Positions 7,789 through 16,922 of a stretch of 27,783 nucleotides of DNA are shown here, piece by piece. The notes under the pieces were generated by a model, which was given only the letters and a program-made list of their open reading frames with translations, was not told the origin of the DNA and searched no databases. Source of the DNA: Pseudomonadota bacterium (GTDB taxonomy: Bacteria; Pseudomonadota; Gammaproteobacteria; Burkholderiales; Burkholderiaceae_C). Position 1 is the stretch's first letter. Each line of letters opens with the position of its first letter. The stretch spans positions 1 to 27,783 of the forward strand of contig JAEXBL010000066.1 in the NCBI GenBank assembly GCA_023394015.1, given 5' to 3'. The translations under genes were made by a program, and so were the position numbers.

Positions 7789-9211
7789 TCCGCTGCTCAA
7801 GTGGCTGCTGATCCCGATGGCGCTGCTGCTGGTGTTCGTCGGCATCAAACTGTTCTCCGGCGCCCCCGGCGGCCAACCCGCCCCCAAGGGCGCGGCCGGT
7901 ACGCTCACGCCCGAGGAGATGAAAGCCCTGGGCATCGCCGGCGACACGCCGCGCGATACCGTCGCCACGCTGGTGGCCCAGGTGAAGCAATTGCGCACCG
8001 AGTTGCAGAGCGCGCTCGGCGACAACAAGCAGCACAAGGCCGAGAATGAGCGCCTGCGTGCGCGGGAAAGCGTGATCGACCAGCGCATCCAGAGCGCGCT
8101 GGAAGGCGAACGCAACCGCCTGGAGCAGGAGCGCAATCAGGTGGCCAGCGACAGGCAGCAGACCCAAGGGCTGCTGCAGGATCTGCAGCGGCAACTGGAC
8201 GGCCTTTCCGGCAAGGGTGGCCCGTCCGACCTGCCCATCGGGCTGGGGCTGGAAGAGGGTGACGGCAAGCGCTTCAACCGCGGCACCAGTGGCACGCAGT
8301 GGGTCGAGCCCGACGATGCCAAGGTCGACGCCAAGAACGGCAGCAAGGAGCCGAGCTTTCCCCTGAGCTTCGGGCCGGCCCAGAAAAGCCTGTCGGCCGC
8401 AGCGGAATCCGTCGCCGACGTGGGCAGCCGCGCCGTGGGCGCCTCCACGAAGGCTGTCTACACCGTGCCGTCGAACTCGACGCTCATGGGGTCGATTGCC
8501 ATGACGGCGCTGATCGGGCGCGTGCCGATCGATGGAACCGTCAACGACCCGTACCCGTTCAAGGTGCTGATCGGCCCGGACAACCTCACGGCCAACGGCA
8601 TCGACATCCCCGACGTGGCCGGCGCCGTGGTCAGCGGCACGGCCTCGGGCGACTGGACGCTCTCGTGCGTGCGCGGGCAAATCCGCTCGGTCACGTTCGT
8701 GTTCCAGGACGGCACCATCCGCACGGTGCCGGAGGACAGCAGCAAGGGCGGTAGCAGCGGCGGCAACTCCGGTCACAACGGCGCCAGCATCCAGGGCGGC
8801 CTGGGCTGGATCAGCGACCCCTATGGCATTCCCTGCGTCAGCGGCGAGCGGCGCAGCAACGCCCAGCAGTACCTGGGCAGCCAGGCGCTCATCACCGCGG
8901 CCGGCGCCGGCGCGGCCTCGCTCATCAAGTCCGACAACGGCAGCGTGGCCGTGGTCGCCAACAACAACGGCTCGCTGGGCACCGTCGGCATCAGCGGCAA
9001 TGAAGCGATGGGCCGCATCCTCGCGGGCGGCGTGCGCGACATGGCCGATTGGGTCAACAAGCTCTACGGCCAGGCCTTCGCGGCGGTCTACGTGCAGCCC
9101 GGCGCCAAGGTGGCCGTGCATCTGGAGCAACCGCTCGACATCGACTACGACGCCAAGGGGCGTCGGGTCCACCACCGCACCGGAGAAGCCCATGCCTCGG
9201 ATCTGGATTGA
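7778..9211 (+). CDS. TIGR03752 protein, VirB10/TraB-like
   Basis: A 477-aa protein with a short cytoplasmic start (MKSNPLLK), one membrane segment near residues 9-25, a long coiled-coil stretch rich in Glu, Arg and Gln (about 65-145), then a Gly/Ser-rich beta domain with a glycine-serine linker (SSKGGSSGGNSGHNG near 325). This domain order is that of TraB/VirB10 proteins, which span the periplasm and link inner and outer membrane parts of the channel. Overlaps on both sides (11 bp and 20 bp) place it firmly in the operon. Confidence 0.87.
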   Translation: MKSNPLLKWLLIPMALLLVFVGIKLFSGAPGGQPAPKGAAGTLTPEEMKALGIAGDTPRDTVATLVAQVKQLRTELQSALGDNKQHKAENERLRARESVIDQRIQSALEGERNRLEQERNQVASDRQQTQGLLQDLQRQLDGLSGKGGPSDLPIGLGLEEGDGKRFNRGTSGTQWVEPDDAKVDAKNGSKEPSFPLSFGPAQKSLSAAAESVADVGSRAVGASTKAVYTVPSNSTLMGSIAMTALIGRVPIDGTVNDPYPFKVLIGPDNLTANGIDIPDVAGAVVSGTASGDWTLSCVRGQIRSVTFVFQDGTIRTVPEDSSKGGSSGGNSGHNGASIQGGLGWISDPYGIPCVSGERRSNAQQYLGSQALITAAGAGAASLIKSDNGSVAVVANNNGSLGTVGISGNEAMGRILAGGVRDMADWVNKLYGQAFAAVYVQPGAKVAVHLEQPLDIDYDAKGRRVHHRTGEAHASDLD

Positions 9212-9626
9212 CGCGGCCGCCGTGCTGCTGGCGGCCACCCTGCTCGGCGGCTGCGCCACCAGCAAGGAGAAGCTGCTGCCACACGGCGACAGCACCATGC
9301 TCGACATCTGGAATCTGGAGACCGGCGGCGGCGCGGGCGGCGGCCAGGCCGCGCGGCAACTGCTCGACGCGCGCCAGGGCCTGCGCCGGCCGCTGACCGA
9401 GGCCGATGTGCAGGCGGCGCCCGGCGTGCAGGCGCGCTACACCCGTACCGCGCAGAACGAGATCTACCGCCAGTTCCACCGCCTGCCGAACCCCGACCTG
9501 GTGATGTACGTGTTCCCGCACCTGGCGGGCACCGACCCGGTGCCGGTGCCCGGCTACAGCACGGTGTTCCCGCTCTACCAGCGCGTGCAGTACGCGATGC
9601 CGGGCGAGCGCGTGGAGGACTACTGA
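9192..9626 (+). CDS. TIGR03751 conjugative-region lipoprotein, VirB7/TraV-like
   Basis: A 144-aa lipoprotein. The signal peptide ends in the lipobox LGGC with the lipidated cysteine at residue 21, followed by ATSKEKLLPHGD. The rest is a soluble periplasmic domain ending in VEDY. Family TIGR03751 holds this place in the operon, and a small lipoprotein after the VirB10-like gene fits a TraV/VirB7 role in the outer-membrane core. The start at 9192 lies inside the end of the preceding gene (20-bp overlap); the stop shares one base with the next ATG (TGATG). Confidence 0.87.
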   Translation: MPRIWIDAAAVLLAATLLGGCATSKEKLLPHGDSTMLDIWNLETGGGAGGGQAARQLLDARQGLRRPLTEADVQAAPGVQARYTRTAQNEIYRQFHRLPNPDLVMYVFPHLAGTDPVPVPGYSTVFPLYQRVQYAMPGERVEDY

Positions 9627-12514
9627 TGGCCTGGTCGCTGCCGTGGTCACGCAAGCCCGACGCATCGCCTGCTGACGCCGCGGATGCGGCCGATGATGCT
9701 TGGGCACAGCACGTAACGGCGCTGGCGGCACAGGGTGTCGCCGAGCCGGGCAGCGCGCTCGGCCGGGGCCGGCGCAGGCCGGCCACCCAGGCCGACCACG
9801 ATGCGCTCTATGGCGTCGCGCCGTCGTTCGCGGACTTGCTGCCCTGGGTCGAGTACCTGCCCGACACGAAGTGCATGTTGCTGGAAGACGGCCAGTCGGT
9901 GGCGGCCTTCTTCGAGCTGGCGCCAGTCGGTACCGAGGGCCGCGAGATGGCCTGGCTATGGCAGGCGCGCGATGCGCTGGAGAACGCCCTGCAGGACTCC
10001 TTCGACGAGTTGGACGACAACCCCTGGGTGGTGCAGCTCTACGCCCAGGACGAGGCCGACTGGGACAACTATCTGCGCTCCCTGGCGAACTACCTGCAGC
10101 CACGTGCGCAGGGCAGCGCGTTCAGCGACTTCTACCTGCGCTTCTTCGCCCATCACCTGCGGGCCATCGCCAAGCCGGGGGGCCTGTTCGAGGACACCAC
10201 GGTGACGCGCCTGCCGTGGCGCGGCCAGGTCCGGCGCGTGCGCATGGTGGTCTACCGCCGCACGTCCGCGACCCCGGCCTCGCGGCGCGGCCAGACGCCC
10301 GAGCAGGCGCTGACCACGATCTGCGACCGCCTCGCCGGCGGGCTGGCGAATGCCGGCGTGAAAGCCCGACGGCTCGGCGCGGCGGACATTCACGCCTGGC
10401 TGCTGCGCTGGTTCAACCCGAATCCGACTTTGCTCGGCGCCACTGCCGAAGACCGGGAACGCTTCTACGCGCTGACCCGCTACCCGGAAGAGCGGGAGGA
10501 GGGTGAGATCGAACTCGCCAGCGGCACCGACTTCGCGCAGCGCCTGTTCTTCGGCCAGCCACGTTCGGACGTGCCCAACGGCCGGTGGTTCTTCGACGGC
10601 ATGCCGCATCGGGTGATCGTGATGGATCGCCTGCGCACGCCACCCGTGACGGGCCATCTGACGGGCGAGACGCGCAAAGGCGGCGATGCCATGAACGCGC
10701 TGTTCGACCAGATGCCCGAGGACACGGTGATGTGCCTGACGCTGGTCGCCACACCCCAGGACGTGCTGGAGGCGCACCTCAACCACCTCGCCAGGAAGGC
10801 CGTCGGCGAAACCCTGGCCTCGGAGCAGACCCGGCAAGACGTGCAGCAGGCGCGCGGCCTGATCGGCAGCGCGCACAAGCTCTACCGCGGTGCGCTGGCG
10901 TTCTACCTGCGCGGCTGCGACCTGGCCCAGCTCGATGCGCGCGGCCTGCAGCTCGTCAACGTGATGCTCAACGCCGGCCTGCAACCGGTGCGCGAAGAGG
11001 ACGAGGTGGCGCCGCTGAACAGCTATCTGCGCTGGCTGCCGTGCGTGTTCGATCCGGCTGCCGACAAGCGCCAGTGGTACACCCAGCTCGTGTTCGCGCA
11101 ACACGCGGCGAACCTGGCGCCGGTCTGGGGCCGCAGCCAGGGCACGGGGCATCCGGGCATCACGTTCTTCAACCGCGGCGGCGGCCCGATCACCTTCGAT
11201 CCGTTGAACCGCCTCGACCGGCAGATGAACGCGCATCTGTTCCTCTTCGGCCCCACGGGTTCGGGCAAGAGCGCGACGCTCAACAACATCCTGAATCAGG
11301 TGACGGCGATCTATCGGCCGCGCCTGTTCATCGTCGAGGCGGGCAACAGCTTCGGCCTGTTTGGCGACTTCGCGGCACGATTGGGTCTCACCGTGCATCG
11401 GGTGAAACTTGCGCCCGGCGCGGGCGTCAGTCTGGCTCCGTTCGCCGACGCCTGGCGCTTGGTCGATACGCCGAGCCAGGTACAGACGCTGGACGCCGAT
11501 GCGCTCGACGAAGACCAGACCGATGCCGGCATGGCCGTGGAAGGTGACGAGCAGCGCGACGTGCTCGGGGAGCTGGAGATCACTGCACGACTGATGATCA
11601 CCGGCGGCGAGGACAAGGAAGAAGCGCGCATGACGCGCGCCGACCGCAGCCTGATCCGCCAGTGCATTCTCGATGCGGCCCTGCTTTGCGTGGCGGACAG
11701 ACGCACGGTGCTCACGCGCGATGTGCGCGACGCGCTGCGCGAGCGCGCCCGCGACGCCACGCTGCCGGAGATGCGGCGCGCACGGCTGCTGGAGATGGCC
11801 GACGCCATGGATATGTTCTGCCAGGGCGTGGACGGCGAGATGTTCGACCGGTCCGGCACGCTGTGGCCCGAGGCGGACATCACCATCGTGGACCTGGCCA
11901 CCTTCGCGCGCGAGGGCTACAACGCCCAACTCTCGATTGCCTACATCTCGCTCATCAACACCGTCAACAACATCGCCGAGCGCGACCAGTTCCTGGGCCG
12001 TCCGATCATCAACGTGACGGACGAAGGCCACATCATCACGAAGAACCCGCTGCTCGCGCCCTACGTGGTCAAGATCACCAAGATGTGGCGCAAACTCGGC
12101 GCCTGGTTCTGGCTCGCCACGCAGAACCTGGACGACCTGCCGAAGGCGGCCGAGCCCATGCTCAACATGATCGAGTGGTGGATCTGCCTGTCGATGCCGC
12201 CCGATGAAGTCGAGAAGATCGCGCGCTTCCGCGAACTCAACGCGTCGCAGAAGGCGCTGATGCTCTCGGCCCGCAAGGAGGCCGGCAAGTTCAGCGAGGG
12301 CGTCATCCTGTCCAAGTCGATGGAGGTGCTGTTCCGGGCCGTGCCGCCCAGCCTCTACCTGGCGATGGCGATGACCGAGCCCGAGGAGAAGGCCGAACGC
12401 TTCCAGTTGATGCAGCAGCACGGCATCAGCGAGCTGGATGCCGCCTTCCGCGTGGCCGAGAAGATCGACCGTGCGCGGGGTATCGAACCTCTGGCGTTGG
12501 ACACGTTAGCCTGA
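9626..12514 (+). CDS. Conjugative transfer ATPase, VirB4/TraC type (TIGR03744)
   Basis: A 962-aa cytoplasmic ATPase that powers assembly of the mating channel. Walker A is GPTGSGKS at residues 542-549, and Walker B ends in DEGH with D799 and E800 (INVTDEGHII). A later conserved stretch WFWLATQNLDDLPKAAEPML is typical of VirB4/TraC enzymes. The N-terminal half corresponds to the channel-contacting domain of the family. Size fits TIGR03744. An acidic insertion near residues 620-650 (DALDEDQTDAGMAVEGDE) is probably a surface loop. Translation is coupled to the lipoprotein gene through TGATG. Confidence 0.93.
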   Translation: MAWSLPWSRKPDASPADAADAADDAWAQHVTALAAQGVAEPGSALGRGRRRPATQADHDALYGVAPSFADLLPWVEYLPDTKCMLLEDGQSVAAFFELAPVGTEGREMAWLWQARDALENALQDSFDELDDNPWVVQLYAQDEADWDNYLRSLANYLQPRAQGSAFSDFYLRFFAHHLRAIAKPGGLFEDTTVTRLPWRGQVRRVRMVVYRRTSATPASRRGQTPEQALTTICDRLAGGLANAGVKARRLGAADIHAWLLRWFNPNPTLLGATAEDRERFYALTRYPEEREEGEIELASGTDFAQRLFFGQPRSDVPNGRWFFDGMPHRVIVMDRLRTPPVTGHLTGETRKGGDAMNALFDQMPEDTVMCLTLVATPQDVLEAHLNHLARKAVGETLASEQTRQDVQQARGLIGSAHKLYRGALAFYLRGCDLAQLDARGLQLVNVMLNAGLQPVREEDEVAPLNSYLRWLPCVFDPAADKRQWYTQLVFAQHAANLAPVWGRSQGTGHPGITFFNRGGGPITFDPLNRLDRQMNAHLFLFGPTGSGKSATLNNILNQVTAIYRPRLFIVEAGNSFGLFGDFAARLGLTVHRVKLAPGAGVSLAPFADAWRLVDTPSQVQTLDADALDEDQTDAGMAVEGDEQRDVLGELEITARLMITGGEDKEEARMTRADRSLIRQCILDAALLCVADRRTVLTRDVRDALRERARDATLPEMRRARLLEMADAMDMFCQGVDGEMFDRSGTLWPEADITIVDLATFAREGYNAQLSIAYISLINTVNNIAERDQFLGRPIINVTDEGHIITKNPLLAPYVVKITKMWRKLGAWFWLATQNLDDLPKAAEPMLNMIEWWICLSMPPDEVEKIARFRELNASQKALMLSARKEAGKFSEGVILSKSMEVLFRAVPPSLYLAMAMTEPEEKAERFQLMQQHGISELDAAFRVAEKIDRARGIEPLALDTLA

Positions 12515-12527
12515 CGGGAGCGACACG

Positions 12528-13271
12528 ATGCGCATGCCTTCATTCGCCCGCCGTCATCCCTGGATCGGTCTGCTGATCGTGGCGACGATTGGGGTTGGCT
12601 CGTGGATGCTGCTGCGCGCGCCGCAACCGGCAACCGAGTCCATGCCCCTGGCCGCCGCCCGGTCCGAAGCGTCGAAACCGGCCGGCCCGCCCTGGCTGTA
12701 TGGCCGTGCCGATGCGCGCTTCACGGTGGTCGGGTACGCCGACCTGGAGTGTCCGTACTGCCGGGCCTACTTCCCCGCGCTCAAGGGCTGGATCGACGCC
12801 CATCCCGAGGTGAACTGGCAGTGGCACCACCTGCCGCTGTCCATGCACGAGCCGGCCGCGACTGCCGGGGCACGCCTGGCCGAGTGCGCGGGCGAGACGG
12901 GCGGACATGCCACCTTCTGGCAGGCCGTGGCGTGGCTCTACGCGCACACCCGTGGCGACGGCCAGGGCCTGCCGGAGGGCCTGCGCTATCCCGACCTCAC
13001 GCCAGCCATGCAGGGTTGTCTCGACAGCGATCGCCCCGATGCCGTCATCCGTGCCCAGGCGGCGGAAGCGGCACAGCAGGGCATCGCGGCCACGCCGGCC
13101 CTGCAACTGCGCGACCGCGAGTCCGGCAAGACCCTCCTGCTGCACGGTCCCGTCGAAGGCGATGCCTTGCTGTCGGCCATCGACCTGCTCGCCGTCGGCA
13201 GCACGACCGCAGCCGAACCCGCCCATTCCCCAGACATGCCCGCCGGCGTTGCCGGTGACATGCCCAGGTAG
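12528..13271 (+). CDS. DsbA-like thiol:disulfide protein of the transfer region
   Basis: A 247-aa periplasmic protein anchored by a membrane segment near residues 11-30, with a thioredoxin-fold domain starting at about 60. The redox motif CPYC is at residues 75-78 in DLECPYCRAYFPAL, as in DsbA/DsbC-like enzymes that form or shuffle disulfides. A cis-proline loop candidate is IAATPALQL near residue 185. In G-type ICEs a thioredoxin-like gene regularly follows the VirB4-type ATPase; it probably helps fold the cysteine-containing channel proteins such as those of the second block. The C-terminal 30 residues are low-complexity. Confidence 0.87.
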   Translation: MRMPSFARRHPWIGLLIVATIGVGSWMLLRAPQPATESMPLAAARSEASKPAGPPWLYGRADARFTVVGYADLECPYCRAYFPALKGWIDAHPEVNWQWHHLPLSMHEPAATAGARLAECAGETGGHATFWQAVAWLYAHTRGDGQGLPEGLRYPDLTPAMQGCLDSDRPDAVIRAQAAEAAQQGIAATPALQLRDRESGKTLLLHGPVEGDALLSAIDLLAVGSTTAAEPAHSPDMPAGVAGDMPR

Positions 13272-13404
13272 CCATCGATCTTCAAGGCTGCGGCGCGGCT
13301 CGTCCGCGTTGATCGAAACCCGTTCGCATCGCATCCCTTGACGCGAACAGCCATCGCATCCGCGGTGGTGGATGCCCGCTCGTCACCTGTTCCATCCCCA
13401 TCGT

Positions 13405-13430
13405 CCCCAGGAGGGTTTGCCCTCCAGGGG
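13405..13430 (+). promoter_or_regulatory. Stem-loop in the leader of the RadC-like gene
   Basis: An 11-bp stem with one A-A mismatch: CCCCAGGAGGG, loop TTTG, CCCTCCAGGGG. It sits 36 bp before the RadC-like ATG in a 195-bp gene-free leader. There is no T-run after it, so it is not a normal intrinsic terminator. It may be an attenuator, a processing or stability hairpin, or a protein-binding site; the sequence cannot decide. Confidence 0.45.
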
Positions 13431-13466
13431 CAGGCGCCCTCCGATCTCATCCATTGGAGGTTCGCC

Positions 13467-13961
13467 ATGTCTCTCGTCATCGCCGACTACCGCCCGGAGT
13501 CGCTCACCCTGATCGCCGCCCAGCACGAAGACTGGATCATCCGGCAGGCCATCACCCTGCTGGAGAACCGCGTGTTCAAGGCCGGTCCGGCGCTGGGTAG
13601 TCCCGCCGCCGTGCGCGACTACCTGCGCCTGAAACTGGTCGCGGAGCCAAACGAAATCTTCGCCGTCGTGTTTCTCGACAACCAGCACCAGGTGCTCGCC
13701 TTTGAGCCGCTGTTCCGGGGCACGGTCGACCAGACTTCGGTGTATCCGAGGGTGGTGGTCCAGCGTGCGCTGGCGCTCAACGCTTCGGCGCTGATCCTGG
13801 CGCATCAGCATCCCTCGGGGAACACCGAGCCCTCGGCCGCTGATCGTGCGATCACCGAGCGGTTGAAGAGCGCCCTGGCCACCGTCGATGCCCGGGTGCT
13901 GGACCACTTCATCGTCGGCAAGGGCAGTCCGTACTCGTTCGCAGAAGCCGGCTTGTTGTAG
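13467..13961 (+). CDS. radC: RadC-like JAB/JAMM-domain protein
   Basis: A 164-aa protein with the RadC form of the JAB/JAMM metalloprotease-like fold. The metal-binding motif is H113-x-H115[11 protein letters not shown]126, with a likely catalytic glutamate at 63 ([10 protein letters not shown]). It lacks the N-terminal helix-hairpin-helix region of chromosomal RadC, as is usual for RadC-like genes on mobile elements. The ATG at 13467 has TTGGAGG just upstream; a longer frame from 13338 covers non-conserved sequence. Despite its name no DNA-repair role is proven for this family; on ICEs it may act in anti-restriction or DNA handling after transfer (inference). Last gene of the first transfer block. 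Confidence 0.88.
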   Translation: MSLVIADYRPESLTLIAAQHEDWIIRQAITLLENRVFKAGPALGSPAAVRDYLRLKLVAEPNEIFAVVFLDNQHQVLAFEPLFRGTVDQTSVYPRVVVQRALALNASALILAHQHPSGNTEPSAADRAITERLKSALATVDARVLDHFIVGKGSPYSFAEAGLL

Positions 13962-13979
13962 CGCACTCAATTCATCACC

Positions 13980-14007
13980 ACGGGAGCCCTTGGCTCCCGT
14001 TTCTTTT
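13980..14007 (+). terminator. Intrinsic terminator after the first transfer block
   Basis: A perfect 9-bp stem ACGGGAGCC, loop CTT, GGCTCCCGT, followed directly by TTCTTTT. It lies 18 bp after the RadC-like stop and separates the first transfer operon from the TIGR03757 operon, which must therefore have its own promoter within 14008-14114. Confidence 0.88.
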
Positions 14008-14114
14008 CGCCGGTCCGCAGGGAATCGGGGCTGACCGGTTTCGGTTTCTTTGTCGTTCCCTGATCTGCATTTGCGCTCGACTACGAGCCTGCATCGACTC
14101 CTCGGAGACGCGAC

Positions 14115-14564
14115 ATGCCGGCTCATTTCCTCAACCTTCCTGCCGTCTCGCGGCGCTCCCTGGCCGCCAGGCTGGCCGCTGGACTGTGCGCCGCGCTGCT
14201 CGCGCCCATCGCGGCGGCCGCCGATGTGCTCGTCGTCACCGACAGCCGTCATCCGGTGCAGGCCCCGGCCGGCGTGCGGGTCATCGAGCTGGACCAGGCC
14301 ACGCGCATCGAGGTCGAACTCGCCGCGCACCTGCCGGCCGACCCGCGACAGGCCGCGGCCCTGGTGCGGCAGGGGTTGCATGACGGCGGCGAGGCCCTGC
14401 AGCGCCGCATCGGCCATGCCTACCAAGGTGTCGCGGATGCCTGGGGGCTGGGCATCGCCAAGATTCCCGCCGTGGTGGTCGATCGACGCTACGTGGTCTA
14501 CGGCGAGCCCGACGTGCCCCGCGCCGTCGCGCGCATCAACGCCTACCGGAGCACGCAGCCATGA
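14115..14564 (+). CDS. TIGR03757 (DUF1525) ICE protein
   Basis: A 149-aa exported protein with a signal peptide (SLAARLAAGLCAALLAPIAAAA) followed by DVLVVTDSRHPVQAP. The mature part is about 110 residues and ends in a compact alpha/beta pattern, WGLGIAKIPAVVVDRRYVVYG, that resembles a thioredoxin-fold edge without active cysteines. This is the DUF1525/TIGR03757 family found in ICE transfer blocks, similar in place to TrbC/TraF-region proteins. It opens the second block after the terminator, and its stop overlaps the next start (ATGA). Confidence 0.87.
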   Translation: MPAHFLNLPAVSRRSLAARLAAGLCAALLAPIAAAADVLVVTDSRHPVQAPAGVRVIELDQATRIEVELAAHLPADPRQAAALVRQGLHDGGEALQRRIGHAYQGVADAWGLGIAKIPAVVVDRRYVVYGEPDVPRAVARINAYRSTQP

Positions 14565-15505
14565 GCCTCCTGCTGGCATCCCGGCGCCTGCGAGCCACCG
14601 CCGCCGCGCTGCTGCTGAGCGCGGCCACGTCGACGTTCGCCCTGGACACCGCCACCATCGTCTCGTCGGCGCTGTCCCCCGACTGCCTCGAATATCGCGT
14701 GGTCGGAATCTGCTACTGGCTGTACTGCACGCCATTCGGCTGCTCGGTTCGCACCTCCGTCAAGGTGCGCCACTACGTCCCCGATGCAGTGGTGTCGAGC
14801 TACTCGAACACCGGCGAAAACCCGTGGCAGGAAGTCAGGGCGATGAGCATGCCCAACCCGAGCGCCAAGGCTGGCGGTGACGGCACGACCAACCACGACA
14901 ACGAGAACAACCTCGCCAAGTTCAAGAACGCCGATGTCATCGGCCATCCGGCCGGGATGGTGTTCAGCCAGTTCGCCAGCGCCTCCGGCTACACCTGCGA
15001 AGGCGCGGGCACGGCCTTCATGCCGTATCTGCTGAGCACGCTCGACACGATCGCCTGGCGCTACAACATCCCGGAAGCGCTCTACCCCGAAGCGCTCATC
15101 CCCGGCCGGCGCGAAATCGGTACGCGCACCGGCCTGAACCTCTGGGGCAACGTGTATCCCCGCGGTGGCTTCCTACACCAGACCGACGACCACAAGAGCG
15201 GCGCCGTGGTCGCGCAGCGCGCGGGCGACATCGTGACGCGCCGCAACCAGATTCACGTGTATCAGCCCCTGCTGGCCAACGCCCGCGACGGCTACTGGCC
15301 GGCCGGCGCGCTGATGGAGACCGACGCCTCGACGGGCAAGTGGCAGGAGCTGACGCCCACGCTCTCGAACAGTTGCGTGGTCTTCCCGCACAGCCGCACC
15401 CGCGTGCAGGCCCAGCAGGGCGACTACGCCTGGGCCTTGTGGCGGCCGTACTCCTGCTGCCGGCGCCGTGGCCAGGTCTTCCTCGGCAGCGTCGATTTCA
15501 TGTGA
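14561..15505 (+). CDS. TIGR03756 ICE protein, TraU-like
   Basis: A 314-aa exported protein with a signal peptide ending near STFALD. The mature protein is cysteine-rich, with a cluster near the start (SPDCLEYRVVGICYWLYC then FGCSVR) and a pair near the end (YSCCRRR). Cysteine-rich periplasmic proteins of this size resemble TraU of F-like systems and match the TIGR03756 family. Disulfide formation by the DsbA-like protein of the first block would make sense. Coupled by ATGA to the preceding gene; 10 bp to the next. Confidence 0.87.
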   Translation: MSLLLASRRLRATAAALLLSAATSTFALDTATIVSSALSPDCLEYRVVGICYWLYCTPFGCSVRTSVKVRHYVPDAVVSSYSNTGENPWQEVRAMSMPNPSAKAGGDGTTNHDNENNLAKFKNADVIGHPAGMVFSQFASASGYTCEGAGTAFMPYLLSTLDTIAWRYNIPEALYPEALIPGRREIGTRTGLNLWGNVYPRGGFLHQTDDHKSGAVVAQRAGDIVTRRNQIHVYQPLLANARDGYWPAGALMETDASTGKWQELTPTLSNSCVVFPHSRTRVQAQQGDYAWALWRPYSCCRRRGQVFLGSVDFM

Positions 15506-15515
15506 GGAACCCACG

Positions 15516-16922
15516 ATGAACGCCTCCCTCCCTGACTTCCTGCGTCGCGCGAAGTCGCACCTGCGGGCCACGCTGCTCGTGGCGGCCATCACGCTGGTCG
15601 TCGGCGTCGCCTGGGCGCAGACCCGCATCGACCCCAATGGCGTGAACGTCAGCGGCAGCGTGATCGGCGACGACGTGCTCTACAGCATCGGCGGCGGCCG
15701 GGCCGTGTCGATGGGTGGTGCCGGCAACATGCAGAGCATCGGCGTCGGCGTCGGCTGGAACAGCAACCTGATCTGCGGCGACATGAGCATCACCACGACG
15801 CTGCAGAACCAGCTCAACGGCATCACCAACGGCTTCCAGACGATCATGAGCAACGTGATCCAGAACGCCACCAGCGCCGTGGCCTCGCTGCCGGCCCTGA
15901 TCATCCAGCGCGCCGACCCGGGTCTGTACAACCTGCTCACCAACGGCATCCTGCAGGCGCGCCTGGATTTCGACCGCTCGAAGATGACCTGCCGCGCCAT
16001 CGCCAATCGCATGGCGGACATGGCCGGCGGCCAGGCCGGCTGGGACCAGCTCGCCGAAGGGATGGCGCTGCGGGATGCGGTCAGCAGCACCGATGCCGTC
16101 GCCGCCATCGAGCAGGCCGAGTCCAACAAGGGAAACAACGGCGTGCCATGGGTCGGCGGCGGCAACGCGGGCGGCTCCGGTCAGAGTTCGATCAAGGTGG
16201 TCGGCGACGTGACGCGCGCGGGCTACAACCTGCTCAACGGGCGCAGCGCCACCGATAGCTCGTCGATCGCGCGCAGCGCCTGCGGCAACCGCCTGACCTG
16301 CCAAACCTGGTTCTCGCCCCAGGCGGCCGCGGACTGGGCGACCCGCGTGTTGGGCGAACGCGAGCAGCGCACCTGCGAAAACTGCACGAAGACCCAGACC
16401 ACGCCTGGCGTCGGGCTGACGCCAATGATCCAGGAAGAGTACGAGACCAAGCTGCAGGCGCTGCAGGAACTGGTGACGGGCGCCCGGCCGACGACGCTGG
16501 CCAATCTCGACGCAGCCGGCAGCAGCTCGCTGCCGATCACCCGCGGCGTGATCGAGGCCCTGCGTGACGAGCCCGACCAGGACGTGCTGGGCCGGCGCCT
16601 CGCGTCCGAGGCGGCGCTGTCCAGCGTGCTGGAGAAGGCCCTGCTGCTGCAACGCACGTTGCTGACCGGCAAGAAGGAGCCGAACGTCGCCGCCAACGAG
16701 CTGGCCGTGCAGGCGGTCGGCCAGGAGAACAGCGCACTGGAGCAGGAGATCAACAACCTCAAGACCGAGCTGGAGCTGCGGCGCACGCTGGCCGGCAACT
16801 CGGCGATGGCGATCATCCAGCGCCACAGCACCCGCGCTGCCGGTTCGCGCGGCGTCTTCGAGGGCGACACCACGCGCGACCGTCTGCGGGAAGTCCAGAA
16901 GCCGCGGAGCGGTACGCCATGA
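15516..16922 (+). CDS. TIGR03755 ICE protein, TraH-like region
   Basis: A 468-aa exported protein. After an N-terminal hydrophobic signal (LLVAAITLVVGVAWA) it begins QTRIDPNGVNVSGSVIGDD. The centre has a cysteine set (RSACGNRLTCQTW, then RTCENCTK) and the C-terminal third is helical and probably coiled-coil (EQEINNLKTELELRR). Family TIGR03755 is restricted to these ICE transfer blocks. The ATG at 15516 is used because it directly precedes the signal peptide and has GAGGAA nine bases before it. The exact role is not known; position suggests pilus or channel assembly in the periplasm. Confidence 0.86.
   Translation: MNASLPDFLRRAKSHLRATLLVAAITLVVGVAWAQTRIDPNGVNVSGSVIGDDVLYSIGGGRAVSMGGAGNMQSIGVGVGWNSNLICGDMSITTTLQNQLNGITNGFQTIMSNVIQNATSAVASLPALIIQRADPGLYNLLTNGILQARLDFDRSKMTCRAIANRMADMAGGQAGWDQLAEGMALRDAVSSTDAVAAIEQAESNKGNNGVPWVGGGNAGGSGQSSIKVVGDVTRAGYNLLNGRSATDSSSIARSACGNRLTCQTWFSPQAAADWATRVLGEREQRTCENCTKTQTTPGVGLTPMIQEEYETKLQALQELVTGARPTTLANLDAAGSSSLPITRGVIEALRDEPDQDVLGRRLASEAALSSVLEKALLLQRTLLTGKKEPNVAANELAVQAVGQENSALEQEINNLKTELELRRTLAGNSAMAIIQRHSTRAAGSRGVFEGDTTRDRLREVQKPRSGTP

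Noticed and set aside
7667..9307. A 546-codon minus-strand frame
   Set aside because: Antisense shadow of the TIGR03752 and lipoprotein genes, which have clear family signatures on the plus strand.
9956..12421. An 821-codon open frame on the minus strand
   Set aside because: It lies wholly opposite the VirB4-type ATPase gene and its composition is that of a GC-rich antisense shadow (His, Arg, Gln, Val rich, no motif).
13405..13430. Hairpin as a terminator of the first transfer block
   Set aside because: No T-run follows, and the true terminator lies after the RadC-like gene at 13980-14007.
13383..14735. A 450-codon minus-strand frame crossing the RadC-like gene and terminator
   Set aside because: Runs opposite three recognised genes and through an intrinsic terminator; no protein pattern.
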